IMG/VR virus record: IMGVR_UViG_3300009103_000108
Coordinates: 1-31,567 of that record
Length of the DNA: 31,567 nucleotides
Direction: 5' to 3' (one strand)
Source of the DNA: a virus
The notes below the pieces were generated by a model. The model saw only the letters and a program-made list of their open reading frames with translations. It searched no databases and was not told where the DNA came from. Each line of letters starts with the position of its first letter. Positions within the stretch are counted from its first letter, which is position 1. The position numbers were made by a program, and so were the translations under genes. Of this stretch, positions 16,671-23,550 are shown one piece after another.

Positions 16671-17960
16671 ATGAGTCACCCAGAGTTAACACCAAAAAGC
16701 AATTTAAGCAAAGTAATATTATCATCGACAGGATCGACAGATGATGTTACGTCTGCTTTGCCGTATGGCATCTACACCTCCAACGCAGATTTCATTTCTG
16801 GAGCAGCCGATCAGGTAGCGTATACATACAAGAAGCTTGGCGGCGACGTGTTGGACATTGAACTTACAAATGCAAATGTATATGCATCATACGAAGAGGC
16901 GGTCCTAGAATACTCATATATCATCAACTCTCATCAAGCCAAGAACACTCTTTCTGATTATCTCGGCTCGATGACCGGTACATTTGATCATGACGGAGAA
17001 CTTAAGGCAGGAGAACTTTCTTCAAGCCTAAGTGGTGCCGGCGGTATTGCATTGAAGTATCCTCGATTCGAGTTTGCATATGCACGCCGAGTCGCTGAAG
17101 GTATGGCTGGTGATGCCGGCGTCGGTGGTAACACCACTGAATACTCATGCTCCTTTAGGACCGTGACGAACTTGCAAGATTATGATTTAGATTCTATCAT
17201 CCAAGATGCTTCGGATTCGGGCGTCGATGCCGCCGGAAACGTGGTGAACTTCGCCGGCTTGGTTGGAAAGAAGCACCTGACGATTAGAAAGGTTTTTTAC
17301 AAAACACCACACGCAATGTGGCGATTCTATGGCTACTACGGTGGCTTGAATACGGTCGGCAACCTGTCAAACTACGGACAATATTCAGATGATTCTACAT
17401 TTGAGGTGATTCCGGCATGGCAGAACAAGGCACAGTCCATGGCATTCGAGGATTCTATCTATACCAGAAACTCACACTATTCATTTGAACTCAAGAACAA
17501 CCAGCTTAGGCTCTATCCGAAGCCGGTCAGTTCAAGTCCGAAATACTTTTGGATCCAGTTCACTATTCCGACCGAGCCATGGGAAACCAGCGGTTCTGCG
17601 GATATCGGAATCGACGGTGTTAACAACCTTAACAATGTGCCGTTTCAGAACCTTCCATACAAAAGCATTAACTCAATTGGCAAGCAATGGATTCGCAGAT
17701 TCGCGCTGTCTTTGAGCAAAGAGGTGTTAGGTCAGGTGAGAAGCAAGTTTGCTGCGATTCCTATCCCCGGCGAGAGCGTCACCCTTAATGGTGAATCGCT
17801 GATGACACAAGGCAAGGAAGAACAAGAAGCTTTGAGAACAGAGTTGAAAGAATTACTCGACGAGTTGACATACAATGCCATGATGACAGGCGATGCCGAG
17901 AAGGTTGATCAAGTTAATAATATTCAAAAGAAGATCCCATTGTCGATCTTTGTATTTTAG
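16671..17960 (+). CDS. Probable neck / head-tail connector protein
   Basis: This 429-residue protein follows GGAGG and an ATGAATGA doublet (ATGs at 16667 and 16671; only the second opens the long frame). Near residues 45-90 it has the helical pattern typical of head-tail adaptor proteins, with acidic and Tyr residues (YASYEEAVLEYSYIINSHQA). A mixed beta region follows, with KYFWIQFTIPTEPW near 290. The C-terminal helices include RTELKELLDELTYNAMMTG. Its place after the capsid gene and before the tail genes fits a T4 gp13-type neck protein, but I see no sequence motif that proves it. The N-terminal 20 residues are polar and probably flexible. Confidence 0.55.
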   Translation: MSHPELTPKSNLSKVILSSTGSTDDVTSALPYGIYTSNADFISGAADQVAYTYKKLGGDVLDIELTNANVYASYEEAVLEYSYIINSHQAKNTLSDYLGSMTGTFDHDGELKAGELSSSLSGAGGIALKYPRFEFAYARRVAEGMAGDAGVGGNTTEYSCSFRTVTNLQDYDLDSIIQDASDSGVDAAGNVVNFAGLVGKKHLTIRKVFYKTPHAMWRFYGYYGGLNTVGNLSNYGQYSDDSTFEVIPAWQNKAQSMAFEDSIYTRNSHYSFELKNNQLRLYPKPVSSSPKYFWIQFTIPTEPWETSGSADIGIDGVNNLNNVPFQNLPYKSINSIGKQWIRRFALSLSKEVLGQVRSKFAAIPIPGESVTLNGESLMTQGKEEQEALRTELKELLDELTYNAMMTGDAEKVDQVNNIQKKIPLSIFVF

Positions 17961-17969
17961 GAGTAAGTT

Positions 17970-18467
17970 ATGTCAGATCCTAAAGATAAATGGAAACAAC
18001 CAGAACAGCCGCCAAGTCCACTCTTCACGGGACAGAAAGAGCGTGATTTGGTCAAGCAGGTTAATGACGAACTTATCGAGAGAGTCGTTGGCCAAGAACT
18101 TTTGTACTTTCCGCTTGATATTGAGCATACCAACTACCACTCTTTGTACGGCGAGGCGATGAACAAGACATACTTGCCTCCAATAGCCGTCAAAGCGCTT
18201 ATTGAATGGGAAGGCGTGGAAACAGCCTACTTAGAAAGCATGGGCATCGATAAGAAGACAGCATTTACTGCACATTTCCACAAGAGAAGGCTCACGGAAG
18301 ACCAAGACCTGTTTGTGCGAGAGGGAGACATGGTGAGATACGGAGAACAGTTCTATCAGGTCGTAACAGTCAAAGAGCCCACTCGACTCTTTGGGCAGAT
18401 TGAGCATATGATGGAAGTTAGCGCGAAATGCGTCAAGGTAAGAGAGGGCATTTTCGATGGCGAATGA
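17970..18467 (+). CDS. Probable neck / head-closure protein
   Basis: This 165-residue protein has a GGAG site before the ATG. A polar N-terminus is followed by QVNDELIERVVGQELLYFPL near residues 31-50. The C-terminal half is beta-rich, with paired GD and Y motifs (EGDMVRYGEQFYQVVTVKEP, then FGQIEHMMEVSAKCVKVREG). This small beta-barrel pattern recalls head-closure or stopper proteins of tailed phages and T4-like neck proteins of marine phages. The gene overlaps the next by 11 bases, so the two products are probably made together. The neck assignment is inferred from pattern and position. Confidence 0.5.
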   Translation: MSDPKDKWKQPEQPPSPLFTGQKERDLVKQVNDELIERVVGQELLYFPLDIEHTNYHSLYGEAMNKTYLPPIAVKALIEWEGVETAYLESMGIDKKTAFTAHFHKRRLTEDQDLFVREGDMVRYGEQFYQVVTVKEPTRLFGQIEHMMEVSAKCVKVREGIFDGE

Positions 18468-19731
18468 TACAAACCATTTTGCGGACTCTTTTGCTTTATC
18501 CGAGGGAGCACCATTAAAAGATATAGATTTTCAACCAGCCGTTGTTGAAACACATGACTATGCATTGTTTAATTATTTAGATGTAGAGTGCAACTTTCAT
18601 GTTAACTCCAACAAGGGCTGGCGCAAGGTGCCTGTGATATGGGTTGGAGCAGAAAGAGCATTTCAGGTTAAAGAGCGCAAAGAGATCCGCGATTCCGGTG
18701 GCATGTTAGTGCTGCCGCTGATTGCTATCGAGCGCATGTCAATCACCAAAGACCCCACTCGTAAAGGGATGATGCCCGCGAACATTCGCGACAATCCAGA
18801 TGAGCAGGGCGGCTCGATCACTATCGCACGCCGCATTAAACAAGACAAGACTGCTATTGCTCGAAATGCAGCAACAAAAAGAAAATGGTCTGGCGATGAA
18901 TATGATGGCGATGGTCAGCGACCCACCATGTCTAGCAGATTTAAGACCCAGAAGCAGGATGGCAAGGTTATCTACGAAACGATTACCATGCCAATGCCCA
19001 GCCGTATTTTAATCGAATATAAGCTGTCAGTTCAGACGGATTTTCACACACAAATGAATGAGATTTTGCAGGCGATCCATGCAAAGCTTAAAAACCATAA
19101 AGAATTTTTTATCAATCACGACGGTCATCGCTTCACTGCATTTTTGGATGACTTTTCGTTTAATAATAACCTTGCAACTCTGGAGGAAGAGGATCGTGTT
19201 TTGCGAACCGACATGACAATCAAGGTGGAAGGTTATTTGATCGGTGGTGGTCCCAACGATCCCAAGCCCAAGTACGCTAGAAGGCAAAATGCTGTGCATA
19301 TTGCTATCCCACAAGAAGGCATCCTTGTCACCGGCGCCGGATTTGATTTTACGATTCCTGAAAAGTTTGCAAGACTATCTAGCGATACTGCTGTGCGCGA
19401 AGTAAGAAGAATTTTGCAAGAAGCTTCGGTGCGCGGCAACGTGAAAGTTTCAGCCGGCTCTTCATCTGGAAGTGGTGTTTCCGCAGAAGATGTTATTCAT
19501 CATTCGGATTTTATCATTCAGCAGTCGTTGAGCGGCGATCTGGATGGTTCAAATACTACCTTTACTGTGTCATCTGAGGTGAGGTCGGGTACATTAACCT
19601 TGATCCAAAACGGTCTGGTGTTAGCTGAAGGCGCAAGCAGCGATTATACTGTTAACGGGCAAACTATTACAATGACACAAGCACCAGACGAAAATGACCG
19701 CTTAGTGGTCAGCTATGTTAAATCATCATAA
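18457..19731 (+). CDS. Tail completion / sheath stabiliser protein, gp15-like (probable)
   Basis: This 424-residue protein resembles the general plan of T4 gp15, which caps the tail and joins it to the head. It has a beta segment RKVPVIWVGAERAFQVK near residue 49, and then LVLPLIAIERMSITKDPTRK. A central MPSRILIEYKLSVQTDFHTQ segment precedes a helix, MNEILQAIHAKLKN. After that come a strand pair and LEEEDRVLRTDMTIKVEGYL near 245-265. The last 70 residues form an extra beta module (TTFTVSSEVRSGTLTLIQNG, then DYTVNGQTITMTQAPDENDR) like those seen in phage fibre proteins; T4 gp15 (about 272 residues) lacks it. The assignment is by pattern, not by alignment. Confidence 0.6.
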   Translation: MANDTNHFADSFALSEGAPLKDIDFQPAVVETHDYALFNYLDVECNFHVNSNKGWRKVPVIWVGAERAFQVKERKEIRDSGGMLVLPLIAIERMSITKDPTRKGMMPANIRDNPDEQGGSITIARRIKQDKTAIARNAATKRKWSGDEYDGDGQRPTMSSRFKTQKQDGKVIYETITMPMPSRILIEYKLSVQTDFHTQMNEILQAIHAKLKNHKEFFINHDGHRFTAFLDDFSFNNNLATLEEEDRVLRTDMTIKVEGYLIGGGPNDPKPKYARRQNAVHIAIPQEGILVTGAGFDFTIPEKFARLSSDTAVREVRRILQEASVRGNVKVSAGSSSGSGVSAEDVIHHSDFIIQQSLSGDLDGSNTTFTVSSEVRSGTLTLIQNGLVLAEGASSDYTVNGQTITMTQAPDENDRLVVSYVKSS

Positions 19732-19747
19732 ATAAGGAGAAAAAGTG

Positions 19748-20152
19748 ATGTGGAAGAAACAATGGAATAAGCTCAAGACGGCACTCGGAACCCCCGAAGA
19801 GTATGTCGCAGAAGAAGGAGATGAAGCTGTGGAAGAAGAGCAGAAAGAAGAGCCCCAATATAATACTGAGCCCATAGTCGAAATCGCAAATGCGGATTTT
19901 GCCCCGTTAGCGGCAACAATGGATGCGATGAAAAGCCTGAAGGTTCAGATTGGAGACATGACGCTCCGACATGAAACTGAACGTGCGAGGGCAGTACAAT
20001 TAAATTCTGATTTAAATCAACAGTGGACAGTGCAAATCAACAACCTTAGAACTATATATAATGTCGAACCCACTGTTGATTATGAACTCAATTTTCCTAC
20101 GGAAGAAGGAGGCACAGGTTCTTTTGTGCGAGGAGAAACCAGCGAAGAATAA
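19748..20152 (+). CDS. Small acidic protein of unknown function
   Basis: This 134-residue protein starts at the ATG at 19748, eight bases after GGAG; an adjacent GTG at 19745 would add one residue. The basic start (MWKKQWNKLKTALG) is followed by a very acidic stretch at about 20-40, a helix near 50-100 with many charged residues, and a Glu-rich end. It has no membrane segment or known motif. It closes the neck/tail-completion unit and precedes a terminator. I do not recognise its family. Confidence 0.65.
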   Translation: MWKKQWNKLKTALGTPEEYVAEEGDEAVEEEQKEEPQYNTEPIVEIANADFAPLAATMDAMKSLKVQIGDMTLRHETERARAVQLNSDLNQQWTVQINNLRTIYNVEPTVDYELNFPTEEGGTGSFVRGETSEE

Positions 20153-20213
20153 TTTGCTGTCTCTAACCCCTGATCAGTAGTAAATGCCCTTCATTTTAAC
20201 GGTGAGTAAGACC

Positions 20214-20247
20214 CCGTGAGGTACAAATTTATCTCACGGCGCTTTTT
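20214..20247 (+). terminator. Rho-independent terminator
   Basis: A seven-base-pair stem (CCGTGAG / CTCACGG) with a 12-base loop is followed by CGC and TTTTT. It separates the neck unit from the second fibre-like gene. Confidence 0.75.
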
Positions 20248-20270
20248 CATAAACTATGGAGGTAAAATGA

Positions 20271-23200
20271 ATGGCACGAACATTAGTAAACTCTCACCAG
20301 TTAGCACCCTTTTCAGGTTCAACTTCAAACCAGATCCAAGTTGACTCGCTTATTTTCAGCGGTCCCGGTGGCGGCGCTGCAGCAAAAGATGCAGCATTGA
20401 ACATGACTTCGGGTTCTATCGACAAGGTGGGTACAATTTATTTCTCTGATGGAACAACCGGCACTGCTGGTTCCATCGCAGGAGCGAGTTCCGGGATCCA
20501 ACTCTACGGAAACACAGACATTGATGGTACTTTAACGGCAAACACCAGCCTTACCCTTGATGCAGTCACGATCACCACTGCGGAGATCACAGTACTGGAC
20601 GGTGTAACTGCAGGTACCGCTGCAGCTTCCAAGGCGCTTGTCTTGGACGGTAGCAAGAATATTGCTACTATCGGTACAGTTGGTTGCGGTGCTATCACTT
20701 CAACTGGCAACTCGGCTATGGCTCAACTCACGACCTCTGGTCGCGTAATCGTTGATGACGCCACCGAAGCAACTTCTACAACCGATGGTTCTTTACAGAC
20801 CGATGGTGGTTTAAGTGTCGTAAAGGATGCAGTTTTCGGCGACGACGTTAAGTTGTTAACTGACTCTGCGGTTCTTTCGTTGGGTGCAGGTAGTGATGCT
20901 ACTTTCACACACGATGGTACAACTGGAGTTGTCATCGCAGCTAGCCCAATCACTTTGGATTCTGGCGACGACATCATCCTTGACGCAGAGGGCGCAGACG
21001 TTATCCTTAAGGATGGTGGAACCGAATTCGGTCGCTTCACAAACTCAAGCACAGATTTCGTTATGCAGTCTGCGGTTTCAGACAAGGATATCCTTTTCAA
21101 AGGTAACGACGGTGGCTCTACAATCACTGCCCTTACTCTTGATATGTCTGCTGCAGGTGCTGCTTCTTTCAATAGCTCTGTAACAGCGGTCGGTTCTTTC
21201 ATTATTGGCTCTGCTGATATGTCAGAGGCTGACTTAGAGCAGCTTGATGGCATCACTAAGGGTACCGCTGCTGCCAATAAAGCAATGGTAACCGATGCTA
21301 GCAACAACATCGCTTCTCTTGGTACTCTTGGTTGCGGTGCTATCACTTCAACCGGTAACTCGGCTATGGCTCAACTCACGACCTCTGGTCGCGTAATCGT
21401 TGATGACGCCACCGAAGCAACTAACACTACTGACGGTTCTTTACAAACTGACGGTGGCTTGAGCGTTGCAAAGGATATTGTTGCTGGAGATGATGTAAAG
21501 CTTCTCTCCGATGGCGCTGTCCTTGCTTTTGGTGCTGGTGGTGATACCACTTTGACTCACGTTGCTGATCAGGCTCTCTTGCTCAACAGCACTAGAGCAA
21601 TGTCTTTCGGCGACTCAGGCACTTACATTCATCAGGCATCTGATGGTGTCCTGAAGCTTGCTGCAGATGGCACGCTTCTCTTGTCCACCCCTGTTATATC
21701 GGCTGAGTCTGCTGATGCCAATGAGCCGGTTTTTCAATTGAAGAACACAAATGCAGATGCTAATGGCTCCATTCTTCGCTTCACCAAAGATGGTGCTAGC
21801 GTGGCAGATAACGATGTTATCGGAGTAATGGAGTTCGTCAGCGAAGATGACGCTAGCAATAGCCACGTCTTTGCACAGATGGTTGCAACTATCGCAGACG
21901 CCTCTGCAGGAGCAGAAGGTGGTAGACTTGAATTCAAAGTTGCGGAGCACGATGGAACTGTTACTACAGGTCTGAAGCTTCAAGACGGCGATGCCGATGG
22001 CGAAATCGATGTAACTCTCGGTGCTGGTGCCAACTCTGTTGTCACTATCCCCGGTAACCTCTCGGTCGCTGGTACCACGACCACAGTTAACACTGTGACC
22101 ATGGAAGCCGCAAACGCTATTGTGTTTGAAGGCGCTACCGCTGATGCCCACGAGACTACTCTTAGCATTGTAGACCCAACAGCAGATCACATTTTCTATC
22201 TGCCAGATTTGGGAGGCAGTGCCACTTCTGCTTATGTCGCTGCATTTGCAGCCAGCCCCGGTACTACGTTGGTCACTTCAACACCTGCTGAGCTTAACTT
22301 GCTCGACGGCGGTACCTCAGTTGGCAGCAGTGTCACTGTTGCTGATAGCGACGGTATGATTCTTAACGATGCGGGTACAATGAAGACCATCCCAATGTCT
22401 GATATTAAAACTTATGTTGCCGCATCTCTGGATATCGATGGCTATTCTGCTCTCGGTGGAACTGGTGTCGCCCAAGGCGATCACTTCGTATTCTCCGATG
22501 GTGGAACCGAAAAGAAGATCACATTTTCCAACATGGAAGATGCAATCTTCGGCAACGTCTCTGGCGATGCCACTATCGCTGCTGGCGGTGCTTTGACAAT
22601 CGCTGCAGGCGCTGTTGAAAACAGCATGCTTGCTGATGACGCTGTTGGTGCTGATGAGTTGGCTGCAAACGCAGTTGTTGAGGCTAGCATTGTTGATAAC
22701 GCTGTTACTCTTGCTAAGATGGCTGGACTTGCTCGTGGTAAGTTCATCTATGGTGATTCTAGTGGTGACCCGGCGGCTCTTGCTGTCGGTAGCGCACACC
22801 AATTTTTGCAGGCTGATGGTACAGACCTCGCATGGGTTTCCATGTCGGGTGATGTTACTTTGGCTGCTGGTGTAGCTACCATCCAAGCGGCTTCTGTTGA
22901 AGGTTCTATGCTTAACAATAACATTGTTTCTGGCTTGACCGACATCGGCGGAGCTATCGCTGCGGCTGACGAGATGATCGTCAGTGATAATGGTGTGATT
23001 AAGAGAACTGATGTGTCTCGACTCGGCGACTTCCTTGCTGCTGGTTCTTCCGGTATCGGCGTTGCCAGTGGTCAGCTTACTGTTGACTTCGAGATCGATA
23101 CTGTTATCGGCTCTTCTGGTCACAACTACGCTTCTGCTACTGGTGTTTACACCTTGGGCGAGATCCCTGTTAGCGGATCTGAAATGGTCTTCCTTAATGG

Positions 23201-23339
23201 TCAGATGCTTATGCGCGGTGCAGACTTGGCTGCTGGTGATTATACCTGCAGCTACTCTAGTTCTGGCTCTGTAGAGCTTCACCCCGATCTGAAGCTTGAC
23301 GGCGATGACGTTCTTAGTGTTTATTATCTTGGTACCTAA
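20271..23339 (+). CDS. Second repetitive fibre-like structural protein
   Basis: This 1022-residue protein lies alone between two terminators, behind GGAGG and an ATGAATGG doublet (20267/20271). It is Gly/Ser/Thr/Asp/Ala-rich and shares modules with the giant fibre protein: GTVGCGAITSTG, the SGDATIAAGGALTIAA unit (about residue 763) and ENSMLADDAVGAD. A duplicated internal segment starts near residues 138 and 354. The last 50 residues (GSEMVFLNGQMLMRGADL, then DYTCSYSSSGSVELHPDLKL and DDVLSVYYLG) form a compact beta module like the one at the end of the gp15-like protein. No enzymatic domain is seen. It is likely a fibre, whisker or head/neck appendage; the single-gene unit next to neck and sheath genes suggests independent dosage. 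Confidence 0.75.
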   Translation: MARTLVNSHQLAPFSGSTSNQIQVDSLIFSGPGGGAAAKDAALNMTSGSIDKVGTIYFSDGTTGTAGSIAGASSGIQLYGNTDIDGTLTANTSLTLDAVTITTAEITVLDGVTAGTAAASKALVLDGSKNIATIGTVGCGAITSTGNSAMAQLTTSGRVIVDDATEATSTTDGSLQTDGGLSVVKDAVFGDDVKLLTDSAVLSLGAGSDATFTHDGTTGVVIAASPITLDSGDDIILDAEGADVILKDGGTEFGRFTNSSTDFVMQSAVSDKDILFKGNDGGSTITALTLDMSAAGAASFNSSVTAVGSFIIGSADMSEADLEQLDGITKGTAAANKAMVTDASNNIASLGTLGCGAITSTGNSAMAQLTTSGRVIVDDATEATNTTDGSLQTDGGLSVAKDIVAGDDVKLLSDGAVLAFGAGGDTTLTHVADQALLLNSTRAMSFGDSGTYIHQASDGVLKLAADGTLLLSTPVISAESADANEPVFQLKNTNADANGSILRFTKDGASVADNDVIGVMEFVSEDDASNSHVFAQMVATIADASAGAEGGRLEFKVAEHDGTVTTGLKLQDGDADGEIDVTLGAGANSVVTIPGNLSVAGTTTTVNTVTMEAANAIVFEGATADAHETTLSIVDPTADHIFYLPDLGGSATSAYVAAFAASPGTTLVTSTPAELNLLDGGTSVGSSVTVADSDGMILNDAGTMKTIPMSDIKTYVAASLDIDGYSALGGTGVAQGDHFVFSDGGTEKKITFSNMEDAIFGNVSGDATIAAGGALTIAAGAVENSMLADDAVGADELAANAVVEASIVDNAVTLAKMAGLARGKFIYGDSSGDPAALAVGSAHQFLQADGTDLAWVSMSGDVTLAAGVATIQAASVEGSMLNNNIVSGLTDIGGAIAAADEMIVSDNGVIKRTDVSRLGDFLAAGSSGIGVASGQLTVDFEIDTVIGSSGHNYASATGVYTLGEIPVSGSEMVFLNGQMLMRGADLAAGDYTCSYSSSGSVELHPDLKLDGDDVLSVYYLGT
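20682..20774 (+). repeat. 93-base duplicated segment, copy 1
   Basis: This segment matches 21330-21422 with two differences in 93 bases by my reading. It encodes GCGAITSTGNSAMAQLTTSG and continues to DDATEAT. Confidence 0.9.
21330..21422 (+). repeat. 93-base duplicated segment, copy 2
   Basis: This is the second copy of 20682-20774, 648 bases (216 codons) downstream. The flanks are more diverged but still related (DGSLQTDGGLSV and DDVKLL in both). Confidence 0.9.
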
Positions 23340-23368
23340 TAGGTGCTGAGTTTTAACGCTCTTTTCTT

Positions 23369-23400
23369 GGGGGGTCCGCTGGTCGGACCCCCCTCTTTTC
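23369..23400 (+). terminator. Strong Rho-independent terminator
   Basis: A perfect 10-base-pair stem (GGGGGGTCCG / CGGACCCCCC) with loop CTGGT is followed by TCTTTTC. It ends the second fibre unit. The remaining 150 bases before the sheath gene contain one ACTATTTATT element and a weak 31-codon frame that I did not accept. Confidence 0.92.
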
Positions 23401-23450
23401 TGTCCCGGCATAAGATTTCCATTCTTTCATGTCCGTTGGAGTTTCCATTG

Positions 23451-23460
23451 ACTATTTATT
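23451..23460 (+). promoter_or_regulatory. Recurrent element ACTATTTATT (candidate promoter)
   Basis: An exact copy of the element, 51 bases after a terminator and 100 bases before the sheath ATG. It is identical to the copy before the tail-tube gene at 26590. Confidence 0.45.
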
Positions 23461-23550
23461 ACTGAAATATGGCGACAAAGAAGCTGTATGAAGAACGCAT
23501 ACGCCCTTGTTGTGCGAGGGTTAAAGTATTAATGCAGGAGATTAAGCATA

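Noticed and set aside
22317-23411. A 364-codon open frame on the minus strand opposite the second fibre-like gene
   Set aside because: It lies wholly opposite a repetitive, codon-biased gene and runs through the terminator; the product is Ser/Thr/Arg/His-rich with no recognisable domain. It is a shadow of the + strand gene. Other long minus-strand frames opposite the fibre, scaffold and portal genes have the same explanation.
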